DNA from: an uncultured Bacteroidales bacterium
GTDB taxonomy: Bacteria; Bacteroidota; Bacteroidia; Bacteroidales; UBA932
Length of the DNA: 47,188 bases
Assembly: GCA_946549475.1 (NCBI GenBank)
Contig: CAMNQO010000001.1
Coordinates: 1-47,188 of the forward strand
Direction of reading: 5' to 3'
Shown here: one piece after another, positions 33,220 to 42,514 of the stretch
Layout of the letters: the number at the start of each line of letters is the position of its first letter
Position numbering within the stretch: the first letter of the stretch is position 1
Position numbers and translations under genes: made by a program
Notes under the pieces: model-generated
The model's input: only the letters and a program-made list of their open reading frames with translations
Told to the model about the DNA's origin: nothing
The model's database searches: none

Positions 33220-34554
33220 CTATTTGCTCTGGGTGCGTACGGTCGTCACGGCCGACATGCCGCCGCAATTGACCGTGTAACGATCTCCGTCGGTGAGGTT
33301 GTACATAAAGGCTTCCGCCTTCTCCGGGAAATACTGGCGGTACTGGCCGATAAGGCGGTCGGCTTCCTCGGTCAGGCTGGGATCCGCATTCTTGGCGCGA
33401 ACCATGAAGTCCACGGCCACCCAGAACGGGGCGCGGGAGTCAATCTCAGTACCGCCCTTGCAGGAAGTGCTTCCCCAGATGGTTCCGCAGAGCATGTTGG
33501 CTTTGCCGATTACATCGCCGTCCTGATCCAGCGCAATGGATTTCTGAGCGGCATGATAGGCTTTGGCCTTGTTGCCGTTCTTGTGATTGAACACAGCGGA
33601 CTCATAGTAATACTGCGCATCGGTCTCGTCGTCGGACTCATCGAAAGCAATGGCCTCGTCGAGGTATTTGTTTGCCATATCGACATCACCTTTGGAGGAG
33701 AACATACGATACAGTCCGTACGCCGTCTTGTAGTTGGGATCCGCCTTGTAGAGCGCGGTCACGGCGGTAAAATACAACTCGTTGTCCGTGCAGTCTTCGG
33801 TACTGCGCATCATGTTGGCAATCTTGCCCAGGAGTTCCAGGTTGCCGGGGTCGGCCTGCTGTTTCGGGGTAAAGATCGCAATCAGATTCTCGCAGGAGGC
33901 GACACGGGAACTGACAAACAGATTTTCGACCGCCGCACGGATGTTGGCCGTATTCTCATCTCCCGGATTCTTGGCCAGCGCGGCATCCAGGAAGCCCATG
34001 CAATACTCGTAGTCGGAGATGACCGTATCGATGTCGAGGCGTCCAGCCTGGTAGAGTTCCACCGAACAGTTCATGTAATTGACGAAAATGCTGGCCTTGG
34101 TCTTCTCCTTGTTGTTCTCGATGGCTTCCTTGCAGATGTCATACAGGGCCTGCTTGTCCCCGTTGCGGAACTGGATCATGTCCAGCGTCTTGTTCTCGAC
34201 GGCTTTGCTTTTCATCTTGGGGAAGTTCTGCATGCGGAGGTCGTGCAGCATCATCAGGGTATCGATGATCGACTCACGCAACTGGGCGTTTTTCTTGTTT
34301 TTGTTGATTTCCTGACGCATCAGCGAGGTGCCGTCGATGAGCATCGTCTGGTTGGCGGTCGGAGGACACAACTTGAACGCTTTTCTCCAGTTGGGCAAAG
34401 CATCCTTGTAGTTCTTCACTTTGTAGTGATCCTTGTAGAAGGATAAATACTTCAAACATTCCGCACTGTCTTTTCCGTACTTGCCGTAAGCGGAAGCGAC
34501 GCCGCCCGAACAAACAAGGGCGAACAAACTGAAAATAACTGCTAATTTCTTCAT
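33220..34554 (-). CDS. Exported TPR-like protein
   Basis: A 444-residue secreted protein with a Sec signal (MKKLAVIFSLFALVCSGGVA, cleavage near ASA). The body is helical, with TPR-like units: SFYKDHYKVKNYKDALPNWR (~35-55), LFALVTAL-type helices at ~265-300 (YFTAVTALYKADPNYKTAYG) and ESAVFNHKNGNKAKAYHAAQ (~340-360). It resembles the TPR protein found before lptC in many Bacteroidetes, which is presumed to act in outer-membrane assembly, though that role is not shown. The frame starts 16 codons earlier at 34602, but that would overlap the barrel gene; the ATG at 34552-34554 is used. Four cysteines lie near the C-terminal end. Confidence 0.85.
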   Translation of the reverse strand: MKKLAVIFSLFALVCSGGVASAYGKYGKDSAECLKYLSFYKDHYKVKNYKDALPNWRKAFKLCPPTANQTMLIDGTSLMRQEINKNKKNAQLRESIIDTLMMLHDLRMQNFPKMKSKAVENKTLDMIQFRNGDKQALYDICKEAIENNKEKTKASIFVNYMNCSVELYQAGRLDIDTVISDYEYCMGFLDAALAKNPGDENTANIRAAVENLFVSSRVASCENLIAIFTPKQQADPGNLELLGKIANMMRSTEDCTDNELYFTAVTALYKADPNYKTAYGLYRMFSSKGDVDMANKYLDEAIAFDESDDETDAQYYYESAVFNHKNGNKAKAYHAAQKSIALDQDGDVIGKANMLCGTIWGSTSCKGGTEIDSRAPFWVAVDFMVRAKNADPSLTEEADRLIGQYRQYFPEKAEAFMYNLTDGDRYTVNCGGMSAVTTVRTQSK

Positions 34555-34567
34555 ATGCTTTGGGTTA

Positions 34568-35884
34568 TTATTCATATTTCGGTTTTTGGAACCAGATATC
34601 ATGTATATTCATGCTCGCATGGACTTGGAAACAGGTCTCCCGGATCATGTTGTTTTGTACCGACCCCCTCCTTCCAATTTCCATGCCGATGGTAAATCCG
34701 TTGAACCAGCGGAAGACCGGGAGAGTCACGCCAAGCGTCAGACCATAACTGGTTACGGCATACGGACCATAGCGAAAATTGCCCGTGTCATAGTAAAGTC
34801 CTGCCCGGTAGGCCATCCTGCGATAGTAGTAACGGATGTCGTTGCGGTTGGGTACGAACTCCACGCCGGCACGCACCGTATGGGACATCACGGATTCAAA
34901 ATGAAGGTTCTCTTCCGTATTCACGGCAAATCCCCTCGCGGAAGAAAAGCCGCTTGAGCGCCAGTCGGCCAGCAGGTAGTCCACCTCGATGCTCCATTTC
35001 CCATCCAGTTTGAGCGCCAGGCCCACGCCGATTTCATCTCCGAGACGGACGGCCTGACTGCCGACATCACGCCTGTAGATGGTATCTTGCACACTGGAAA
35101 GGGTCGCATTGTAGTACTCTTCGTTGGTCCCCCGGATGGGCGTCTTGAGACGGTAAGTCGCACCGGCGGTCAACGAACTGAGGTTATTGAAACGATGTTC
35201 GTACTGAATGCCGAACTTGCCGCCGATGCCCCAGAGTTTCATGTCATAACCTCCATAGGTGGAACGGAATGAACTCTGCTCGAAAATCTTGTTGGAGACC
35301 TTTCCGATATGGCCGAAATAATAATCCAACTCCGCTCCGACGGAAAAGCGCTTCCAGAAAGTGGCGGCGGCAGAAAGGAAAACTTTGGTCATCGCACCCT
35401 CTCCATACGACTGATAATCGATGTTGCCCGTATTGCCGATGATGCCGGACCGCGTTTCACTGTAGGAAAAGTCATATCCGACACCGCTGTAGGGAGTGAT
35501 GCCGATGGCAAGGGCGGAACTGCGGTAAATGGGAACGGAAAAGATGAAGTTGCAGATGTTGAACTGGTTGTTGACCGAGGTGACATCCCCTTGGCGGAAA
35601 TATTTGTTGTTGTTGCTGACTCCGAAGTCCAACATGAAGGCCAGGGTATCGCGAGCCGTAATGGCGGCAGGATTCAAATAGTTGATATACCGATTGTTGC
35701 GAGCCGCTATGCCGACACCGCCCATGGTCTTGTTAAAGGCCGTCCCCTCGGTCATCACTTCACCGACACCGAATACGGAATACGGAGAATAGGTCGAAAA
35801 TGCTCCCGTCTGCGCCTGCAACGAAAGCAATCCCAATGAAAGCAAAACGGGAATCAAAATCCCAACTTTTCTACAACGCTTCAT
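34568..35884 (-). CDS. Outer-membrane beta-barrel protein (FadL/PorV-like)
   Basis: A 438-residue outer-membrane protein with a signal peptide (MKRCRKVGILIPVLLSLGLL, cleavage near LQAQ). The start of the mature region, GAFSTYSPYSVFGVGEVMTE, and NKTMGGVGIAARNNRYINYLNPAA resemble the N-terminal hatch of FadL-type channels and of PorV/PorQ-like proteins of Bacteroidota. Alternating hydrophobic strands continue to the end (TLGVTLPVFRWFNGFTIGME). The transported substrate is unknown. The frame is open 33 codons further upstream but crosses a promoter; the ATG at 35882-35884 is chosen. First gene of the cluster with the TPR-like protein and lptC (13-base and 2-base gaps), which suggests a link to LPS or outer-membrane assembly. 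Confidence 0.85.
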   Translation of the reverse strand: MKRCRKVGILIPVLLSLGLLSLQAQTGAFSTYSPYSVFGVGEVMTEGTAFNKTMGGVGIAARNNRYINYLNPAAITARDTLAFMLDFGVSNNNKYFRQGDVTSVNNQFNICNFIFSVPIYRSSALAIGITPYSGVGYDFSYSETRSGIIGNTGNIDYQSYGEGAMTKVFLSAAATFWKRFSVGAELDYYFGHIGKVSNKIFEQSSFRSTYGGYDMKLWGIGGKFGIQYEHRFNNLSSLTAGATYRLKTPIRGTNEEYYNATLSSVQDTIYRRDVGSQAVRLGDEIGVGLALKLDGKWSIEVDYLLADWRSSGFSSARGFAVNTEENLHFESVMSHTVRAGVEFVPNRNDIRYYYRRMAYRAGLYYDTGNFRYGPYAVTSYGLTLGVTLPVFRWFNGFTIGMEIGRRGSVQNNMIRETCFQVHASMNIHDIWFQKPKYE

Positions 35885-35919
35885 CGACACTTTATCTCCA
35901 GTAATCGGATAACAACCTA

Positions 35920-35950
35920 CAAAGGTGCAATTTTTAATCCATTTTTCAAA
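35920..35950 (-). promoter_or_regulatory. Promoter of the barrel-TPR-lptC cluster
   Basis: On the minus strand TTTG (35950-35947), 19 bases, then CACCTTTG (35927-35920), one mismatch from TAnnTTTG, 35 bases before the ATG at 35884. The -33 box sits within a few bases of the mfd stop codon. Confidence 0.5.
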
Positions 35951-35952
35951 AT

Positions 35953-38900
35953 TTATGCTTCCAATTTCTTCAGGCACGCCCATGCATCGTACAAAGACGG
36001 GATGTTTCTGGAGATGATTTTCAGTTTGCCGTTCTCTCCCTGCTTCATCTCGAATTGTTTGCCCAGGCCGGAAATATGGTCGAGTATTTTTGAAAAAGTG
36101 TCCGATTTATAATAAGGTGAAAGGGGATTGGAAACAAAGAAGGCAATCAGGATGCCGTTTTTGACGATAATCTTTTCAAATCCCAGTTTTTTGCCCAGCA
36201 AACGGATTTGTACGACGGAAAACAGGTTTTCCACCTCGACAGGCAGGTGGCCGAAACGGTCGGTCAGCCGGTCCTTCGCCTTTTCCAGGCCATGCTCGTC
36301 CGTGATGCTGTCCAAGTCTTTGTATATCCGTATTTTCTCCACCGTAATATCGACGAAAGAATCCGGCAGCAAGGCGGTCTGGTCGGTCTCCACGGTACAT
36401 TCCGCAATGTAGTTTTCCTGGTATGAAGCGGTCTTGTAGCCCGTTTCCACACCCAATTCCTCCATAGCCTCGGTCAGGACTTTGTGGAAGGTTTCGAGGC
36501 CCATGTCACTGATAAAACCGCTTTGCTGGGCACCCAGCAGATTGCCGGCTCCGCGAATATCCAGATCCTGCATGGCAATGCTGAATCCGCTGCCCAGGTC
36601 GCTGAAGGTCTCGATGGCTTTCAGACGACGGCGTGAATCTTCGGAAATGGAGGTGAGCGGAGGTACGATCAGATAGCAGAAAGCCTGCTTGTTGGAGCGT
36701 CCCACCCGGCCCCGCAACTGATGCAAGTCACTCAGGCCGATGTTTTGGGCCTGGTTGATGATCATGGTATTGGCCGCCGGAATATCCAGCCCGTTCTCAA
36801 TAATCGTGGTACACAGAAGCAGGTCGTAGTCTCCTCTGATGAAGTCCATGATTTTATTTTCCAGCACTTTTGACTCCATCTGACCGTGGGCGGTACAGAT
36901 TTTCATATCCGGTACCAGACGATGCAGCATCTCCTCAATCGCCGGCAATTCTTCCACTTTGTTGTGGATAAAAAAGATCTGTCCGCCCCGTTTGAGTTCG
37001 TAATGGATAATCCGCTTGATCTCCTCCTTTTCAAAATTCATGATTTCGGTCTGGATGGGAATACGGTTGGGAGGCGGCGTCTGGATGATGGACAAATCCC
37101 TAGCGCCCAGCAAAGAGAACTGGAGGGTACGGGGGATGGGCGTAGCGGTCAGGGCCAGGGTATCGACCCCGGCTTTCATCTGCCGGAGTTTTTCCTTGGC
37201 GCTGACGCCGAATTTCTGTTCTTCGTCGATAATCAGCAGACCCAGGTCCTTGAACTGGAACTGGTCTCCCAGAAGTTTGTGCGTGCCGATGATGATATCG
37301 ATCCGGCCTTCTTTCAAATCTTTGGTGATGGCCGTGATTTCTTTGGCGGTACGCAGGCGTGAGACATACTCGATGCGGCAAGGAAAATTTTCCAGCCGGG
37401 CGGAAAAGGTGTTGAAATGTTGCAGGCAAAGGATGGTCGTGGGCACCAGCACCGCCACCTGCTTGCTGTCACAGACCGCTTTGAACGCCGCACGGATGGC
37501 CACCTCCGTCTTTCCGAATCCCACATCCCCGCAGACCAGGCGGTCCATCGGACAATCACCTTCCATATCGCGTTTGACGGCCTTGACGGCTTTGTCCTGG
37601 TCGGGGGTGTCTTCGTACATGAAAGAAGACTCCAACTCTTCCTGCAGATAGGTGTCGGGGGAGAAAGGGAATCCCGGCGTAGCCTTTCGCCTGGCATACA
37701 GACGGATCAAGTCTTTGGCTATATCCTTGACTTTGTTCTTGGCCGCCGTCTTGGTAGCCATCCAGGTCTTGCTGCCCAGTTTGTGGATGCGCGGCGCCTC
37801 GCTTTCCTTGGATTTATAACGCGAGATTTTGTGCAAAGAGTGGATGGATATGAAAATCACATCGTGATCTTTGTATTCCAGTTTCACCACATCGTGCATG
37901 CGTCCTTTGTCGTCCGCGATTTTGACCAAACCACCGAAAATCCCGACGCCGTAGTCGATATGTACAATGTAATCTCCGATTGAAAAACTCGTCAGATCGT
38001 TGATGGTCAACTGCTCGCTCTTGTCCACCGTCCGCCGCAGCGTCACGCGGTGAAAACGGTCGAACAACTCATGGTCACTATAACAGCAAATCTTGGCGTC
38101 ATGGTCGATAAAGCCCTCATGGAGGACTTTGCCGGCGACAAATTCCGGCTGTACGCCATTGTTCTGTAAAATAATGGAAGAAAGCCGGTCGAGTTGTTGC
38201 TTTTTCTCTCCGAAGACCATCACCCGATAGCCGGACTCCCGTTTGGTACGGATATCCTCTATCATCCACTCGAAATTCTTATGGAAAACGGGTTGGGCGG
38301 CAATATGGAAAGCAACTGTCGGAAGCGATTTTTTATGTGCCGCAGGGGAATCGATAAAAATACGCTTGTGGTTTTCTATGAAAGGATAGAAGTCTTTTTC
38401 TTGATACAAATCCGCCGAGTCAAGCCAGAAAAGCGTATCTTTCGGCAGTTGCTCCGTAATCCACGCCTTCCCTTCTTCCTGCCGCTCAAAAAAAGAAGGA
38501 TAAATATCCGCCTGGTCCACCTGCTCTACAGAGAGTTGGGTATTGCTGTTGAAAATACTGATTTTATCGATTTCATTTCCGAAAAAAGACAGGCGATAGG
38601 GATGGTTCATCGAATAGGAAAAAATATCCACGATACCGCCCCGGATGGCATACTGACCCGGATCACTGACAAAATCGACCCGTTCAAAACCATTTTCAAA
38701 CAGAATCTTCGCCATCTCATCATGCGAGATTTCCTGCCCGCTTTTCCAACTTGCCAAGGGTTGGAAACGGCTCAGGGAGAGGATGGGCTCTTCCAAAGCG
38801 GAAGGATAGGAGATGATAAACAAACTTTCGCCTGATTGATGTTCCTTGATTTTCCCCAGTGCGGCGGTCCTTTGCACCCTCAAAGTAGATTGATAATTGC

Positions 38901-39147
38901 TCTTTTCTACATTTTTTCCGGAATGAGGCAGAAAAAAAACTTTGTCGCCGTCTATGATATGATAAAGGTCCGCCGTGCAGTATTCCGCGCTTTCCTGATC
39001 GGGCAGAATGATAAAGTTCAGGCCGTCAAAGCGGGTTTGACCGGCCACGAACCAACGGGCGGACAGAGAAAGATTGGAACAGGACAGCGCATCTCCCTCC
39101 GCAAGTTCTTTCCGGATCTGTCTTATTTTTTCTTCATCGACCAGCAT
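35953..39147 (-). CDS. mfd: Transcription-repair coupling factor Mfd
   Basis: ATP-dependent DNA translocase that removes RNA polymerase stalled at lesions and recruits UvrA. Its 1064 residues are slightly short of the ~1100-1150 usual. Order: degenerate UvrB-like N-terminal module (GRGIVDIF-type segment YAIRGGIVDIFSY near 165), RNA-polymerase-interaction domain with SIGDYIVHIDYGVGIFGGLV (~392-411), SF2 helicase motor with Walker A GDVGFGKTEVAIRAAF (~540), LLIIDEEQKFGV (DEEQ box ~635), ALTATPIPRTL and the QLRGRVGRSNKQAFCYL motif VI (~790), and a TRCF C-terminal domain (LPDSFVDITVEKIRIYKDLD). ATG at 39145-39147. It is divergent from ruvB across a very AT-rich 260-base region. Confidence 0.96.
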   Translation of the reverse strand: MLVDEEKIRQIRKELAEGDALSCSNLSLSARWFVAGQTRFDGLNFIILPDQESAEYCTADLYHIIDGDKVFFLPHSGKNVEKSNYQSTLRVQRTAALGKIKEHQSGESLFIISYPSALEEPILSLSRFQPLASWKSGQEISHDEMAKILFENGFERVDFVSDPGQYAIRGGIVDIFSYSMNHPYRLSFFGNEIDKISIFNSNTQLSVEQVDQADIYPSFFERQEEGKAWITEQLPKDTLFWLDSADLYQEKDFYPFIENHKRIFIDSPAAHKKSLPTVAFHIAAQPVFHKNFEWMIEDIRTKRESGYRVMVFGEKKQQLDRLSSIILQNNGVQPEFVAGKVLHEGFIDHDAKICCYSDHELFDRFHRVTLRRTVDKSEQLTINDLTSFSIGDYIVHIDYGVGIFGGLVKIADDKGRMHDVVKLEYKDHDVIFISIHSLHKISRYKSKESEAPRIHKLGSKTWMATKTAAKNKVKDIAKDLIRLYARRKATPGFPFSPDTYLQEELESSFMYEDTPDQDKAVKAVKRDMEGDCPMDRLVCGDVGFGKTEVAIRAAFKAVCDSKQVAVLVPTTILCLQHFNTFSARLENFPCRIEYVSRLRTAKEITAITKDLKEGRIDIIIGTHKLLGDQFQFKDLGLLIIDEEQKFGVSAKEKLRQMKAGVDTLALTATPIPRTLQFSLLGARDLSIIQTPPPNRIPIQTEIMNFEKEEIKRIIHYELKRGGQIFFIHNKVEELPAIEEMLHRLVPDMKICTAHGQMESKVLENKIMDFIRGDYDLLLCTTIIENGLDIPAANTMIINQAQNIGLSDLHQLRGRVGRSNKQAFCYLIVPPLTSISEDSRRRLKAIETFSDLGSGFSIAMQDLDIRGAGNLLGAQQSGFISDMGLETFHKVLTEAMEELGVETGYKTASYQENYIAECTVETDQTALLPDSFVDITVEKIRIYKDLDSITDEHGLEKAKDRLTDRFGHLPVEVENLFSVVQIRLLGKKLGFEKIIVKNGILIAFFVSNPLSPYYKSDTFSKILDHISGLGKQFEMKQGENGKLKIISRNIPSLYDAWACLKKLEA

Positions 39148-39252
39148 TGTTCAGAATCTGTTGATAAGTTGTTGAAGAAAAGTTCAATTCTTTTGACAAC
39201 TAAATTTTTTCTTTCCCAAGATTTTTCTATATCGTCATCTTTTGATGAAATG

Positions 39253-39260
39253 CAAATTTA
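39253..39260 (-). promoter_or_regulatory. Putative -7 box for mfd
   Basis: The minus strand reads TAAATTTG (TAnnTTTG match) 105 bases upstream of the mfd ATG. The AT-rich background makes chance matches likely. Confidence 0.3.
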
Positions 39261-39389
39261 CTTTCCTTTTTTTCCTGACAAGTTTTCCATGCTATATTTC
39301 ATTGTCAATTACTTATTAATAAATCAATTACAAAGTTATCAACAAATGAACGGCAATAATAACAACATCAAAGATTTTAAAAAAATCAA

Positions 39390-39397
39390 TATATTTG
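39390..39397 (+). promoter_or_regulatory. Putative -7 box for ruvB
   Basis: TATATTTG (TAnnTTTG match) ends only 10 bases before the first ruvB ATG (39408), implying an almost leaderless message, or use of the second ATG at 39417. Confidence 0.5.
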
Positions 39398-39407
39398 TAT
39401 TTATTAA

Positions 39408-40445
39408 ATGTCGGTTATGCAAGAGTCTTTCGATCCGCACATCCAAGGAGAGTGCAAAGATAGTGATTTAGACGGAATAACGCGTCCGCAAGATCTGGAA
39501 GAATTTACAGGCCAGGATAAAATCGTTGAAAATCTGCGTATTTTCATCCAGGCGGCCAAGATGCGCGATGAATCGTTGGACCATGTCCTCTTTCACGGTC
39601 CTCCGGGACTGGGCAAGACGACCCTGGCCCATATCATCGCCAACGAGTTGGGCGTGAATATGAAAGTTACTTCCGGCCCCGTCCTGGACAAGCCCGGGGA
39701 TCTGGCCGGTCTTCTGACCTCCCTGGAGAAGGGAGATGTCCTCTTTATCGATGAGATTCACCGTCTTTCTCCTGTAGTGGAAGAGTATTTGTATTCCGCG
39801 ATGGAAGACTTTGTCATCGATATCATGATAGATAAAGGACCGGGGGCCCGTTCCGTCCGGATCAATCTCTTTCCGTTCACCCTGGTCGGAGCTACTACCC
39901 GCAGCGGCTTGCTGACTTCGCCCCTGCGTGCCCGATTCGGCATCAAATGTGCGCTTGAGTATTATGATACGGATACATTATTGCACATTATCAAGCGCAG
40001 CGCCCGTATCCTGAAGGTTGAAATCCATGACGATGCGGCCCACGAGATAGCGCTGCGAAGCCGAGGAACTCCCCGTATCGCCAATGCCCTGCTCCGTCGT
40101 GTCAGGGATTTCGCCCAGGTGAAAGGAAATGGAACGATAGACATTGCCATCGCGCAGTTTGCCCTCGATGCCTTGAATATTGACAAACGCGGGCTCGATA
40201 CCATCGACAATAAGATTCTCAAGACCATCATAACCAAGTTCAAGGGGGGGCCTGTCGGTATCGGAACCATCGCCACTGCGGTAGAGGAGGATCCGGGTAC
40301 CATTGAAGAAGTCTATGAGCCATTCTTGATTAAAGAAGGTTTCATCGTGCGTACCCCTCGGGGACGAGAGGCTACCGAATTATCTTATAAACACCTGGGC
40401 CTTAATAAAATGCACGATTACAGCGACGAGCCCGGCTTGTTCTGA
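39408..40445 (+). CDS. ruvB: Holliday junction branch-migration helicase RuvB
   Basis: AAA+ motor that, with RuvA, drives branch migration of Holliday junctions in recombinational repair. Its 345 residues contain Walker A HGPPGLGKTTLAH (~64-76), Walker B VLFIDEIHRLSP (~111-122), sensor 1 LVGATTRSGLL, the arginine finger region SPLRARFGI and the sensor 2 segment RGTPRIANALLRRVRDFA, then the winged-helix C-terminal domain (KGGPVGIGTIATAVEEDPGT, IVRTPRGREAT). ATG at 39408; a second in-frame ATG at 39417 would give MQESFDPHIQ and leaves more room for a leader after the -7 box. ruvA is 2.3 kb away on the same strand, separated by an M64 peptidase gene. Confidence 0.96.
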   Translation: MSVMQESFDPHIQGECKDSDLDGITRPQDLEEFTGQDKIVENLRIFIQAAKMRDESLDHVLFHGPPGLGKTTLAHIIANELGVNMKVTSGPVLDKPGDLAGLLTSLEKGDVLFIDEIHRLSPVVEEYLYSAMEDFVIDIMIDKGPGARSVRINLFPFTLVGATTRSGLLTSPLRARFGIKCALEYYDTDTLLHIIKRSARILKVEIHDDAAHEIALRSRGTPRIANALLRRVRDFAQVKGNGTIDIAIAQFALDALNIDKRGLDTIDNKILKTIITKFKGGPVGIGTIATAVEEDPGTIEEVYEPFLIKEGFIVRTPRGREATELSYKHLGLNKMHDYSDEPGLF

Positions 40446-40451
40446 GCCTTT

Positions 40452-42512
40452 TCATTCATGAAAAACCGGCCCGGGCAGCATCGGCATGAGTTTCGGCGGT
40501 ATGTTCTCTGTCGCGCTTCGCATCGTATAGGCGGATACGACATCCCGCAGGGGATCGGACGGATCATCTTTGCTGAAGAAGGTCCCTGTGTCGAAGGTTT
40601 CTCCGGCGATGGAAAGAATCCGTCGGACGATGATCATTCTTTGCCATGTGGAGAAGTAGCGCCGGTTGTCTATCATGCAACTTATTTTCTCACTGCGCCA
40701 GCGGTTGAATACCGACACCATCCCACCTTGCCAGACTCCGATACGATCATACAGAGGATTCAGACTTGTCAGTGTCGGGAGGTTGTCCAGCAGTTCTTCC
40801 TTCCAAGGAGGATCGCTGTAACTCGCCGATATATTCAATCCATAGGGCACAGACCAGAAGTGGCTGGCTATTTCCGTTACGACGCTCAGGTAACTGTTGT
40901 ACCAGTATTCATCCAGCAATCTCGAGAAGCCGTGGCCGCCAAATTCATGGATCAGCACATTTTTCCAATCTCCTGTCGATATTCCCAGCGCTTGTTTTTC
41001 CGTGCTGGTGACCGTGCGCGTTCCTCCTGCAGCCGATTCGTCGCTGGCTGCCTCTATGCCGGGATAGGCCCATGTCAGTCCATTTCCTTCGTTGATATAA
41101 GGTACCATTCCCACGCATCTTCCGTTGGAATAGGTGTGGCAGATTCCGCCATAGCGCGTATCGTTGATAATCATTAAAACGGGAACATCGATGGCACTAT
41201 GGACGCCGTTGACGATATCGGGACAGTGGTCTTCCACAAAAGCCAGCACTTTATCCAAATCCGCCGTCATATCATTGTAGGAGTCTGTACCCCATGACGA
41301 TTGAAAATATGTGTCCCGTGCTGTCGTGACCGTACCGTTTCCATCCGTGATGCTCGCCCCGGACTCATTTGAGGCTACTTTCAGAATCCAGACATTGAAA
41401 TATTCTTTGTAAGTTTTGAATGGTTCTGTTGAGAACATGGCATCGATTCCGCTTTTGGCCAGCAGTTCATAGTCATCCAGTTCTTCTTCCTGGAATCCTT
41501 CCGGTATTACTGCGACAGATACAGGTGTTTTTCCGGAGGTTGCTTCGATATAAAGTATTGCGTCATTTCTTTCTTCTTCTTCCAGTGTGTCTCCAATATC
41601 AATCGTTCCCAAGTCTGAAATAACGGAACGGACTAATGGCAGGTGATTGCTCGAAATCAATGTCTTTGTCTGTGTCCCGTCTGAAAACAGCATGGAGAAA
41701 CCGGATTGTTCCCCGGGGAACACGGCGAAATAGTAATCTTTTCCGGTCTCAAAATTACCCGTCAGCGTCACTGTTCGGGAAGTAATGTCCCCATCAAAAT
41801 AAATTTCCCTGGTCAGTGTCGGTGTACCGTCTTCCTCCGTCATCAGGACCGAGTCTCCCGCTAAAGCGGAAATCCCTTTCAGGCTGACGGATGTCACGCT
41901 GCTTACAGCCGATCCAAGCAAACGGAATTTAACAAAAGAAACTGCGTTAAAAAAATGAAAATCAGATACTTGTGTATTTATTTTACATAGTGAGACCGCT
42001 GCTCCCTGACTGACGGAGCCCGGTGTGGCCGTTTGCGTAACAGGCACATTTACGCCAAAGATGGGCTCATTATTGTACAATGACAGTTTTGTTGCTTCCG
42101 GGTAGATGCTGAAGCAGGGCCCGGTGCTGACCGTATAGTTGTAGTTGAATTGGGCGCTTGCACCGCCGCCCGGGGTCGTATAAACGGAATAATTGAATCT
42201 GTCGCTCAATGCGTTGTAAGCGTACATCGTGAATTTGTCTCCCGCATCCCATACGACCGTTGCATAAGATGTGTCATCGCTGAGTTCCGTGTGCGTTTTT
42301 ACGCTTTTTTCTTTTGCGCAATGTTCAGCATTCGCCGTTCCTGGTGAAAAAACACCGGGCGTCATTGCGTCTTTCATGTCCTCCATCAGCCAGATATCCG
42401 TTTTTTCCGTTTCATTTTTCAGGTTGCTGCTCTGATTGGCTGATTCTAATCGGGAGCAAGAGAAGCATACCGATACCCAGGCTGCCAGTATGATCGTACT
42501 GTATTTATTCAT
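40452..42512 (-). CDS. M64-type metallopeptidase lipoprotein with fimbrillin-like N-terminal region
   Basis: A 686-residue predicted surface lipoprotein (signal MNKYSTIILAAWVSVCFSC, lipid Cys19). Residues ~60-310 look like the paired beta-sandwich region of Mfa/fimbrillin-type proteins (TVVWDAGDKFTMYAY, PGGGASAQFNYNYTV, FNAVSFVKFRLLGSAVSSV). Residues ~325-650 are the peptidase: VSVAVIPEGFQEEELDDYEL opens the M64 (IgA peptidase) domain, and the zinc site is HEFGGHGFSRLLDEY near residue 520 (HExxH with the Asp-Glu further on). M64 enzymes act on extracellular proteins; the target here, host or bacterial, is unknown. It lies between ruvB and ruvA against their direction and is preceded by a 46-residue ORF with a 2-base gap. 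Confidence 0.85.
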   Translation of the reverse strand: MNKYSTIILAAWVSVCFSCSRLESANQSSNLKNETEKTDIWLMEDMKDAMTPGVFSPGTANAEHCAKEKSVKTHTELSDDTSYATVVWDAGDKFTMYAYNALSDRFNYSVYTTPGGGASAQFNYNYTVSTGPCFSIYPEATKLSLYNNEPIFGVNVPVTQTATPGSVSQGAAVSLCKINTQVSDFHFFNAVSFVKFRLLGSAVSSVTSVSLKGISALAGDSVLMTEEDGTPTLTREIYFDGDITSRTVTLTGNFETGKDYYFAVFPGEQSGFSMLFSDGTQTKTLISSNHLPLVRSVISDLGTIDIGDTLEEEERNDAILYIEATSGKTPVSVAVIPEGFQEEELDDYELLAKSGIDAMFSTEPFKTYKEYFNVWILKVASNESGASITDGNGTVTTARDTYFQSSWGTDSYNDMTADLDKVLAFVEDHCPDIVNGVHSAIDVPVLMIINDTRYGGICHTYSNGRCVGMVPYINEGNGLTWAYPGIEAASDESAAGGTRTVTSTEKQALGISTGDWKNVLIHEFGGHGFSRLLDEYWYNSYLSVVTEIASHFWSVPYGLNISASYSDPPWKEELLDNLPTLTSLNPLYDRIGVWQGGMVSVFNRWRSEKISCMIDNRRYFSTWQRMIIVRRILSIAGETFDTGTFFSKDDPSDPLRDVVSAYTMRSATENIPPKLMPMLPGPVFHE

Positions 42513-42514
42513 CT

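Larger units (their letters stand above)
39148..39407. other. AT-rich divergent intergenic region with inverted DnaA-box-like 9-mers; candidate replication-origin element
   Basis: Between mfd and ruvB. By direct count 39181-39420 has 58 G+C in 240 bases (24%). TTATCAACA, one base from the E. coli DnaA box TTATCCACA, occurs on the minus strand at 39167-39159 and on the plus strand at 39336-39344, bounding the AT-rich stretch. The region also holds the mfd and ruvB promoters. Two boxes are few for an oriC, and AT-rich promoters are common, so the origin reading is tentative. Confidence 0.3.
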
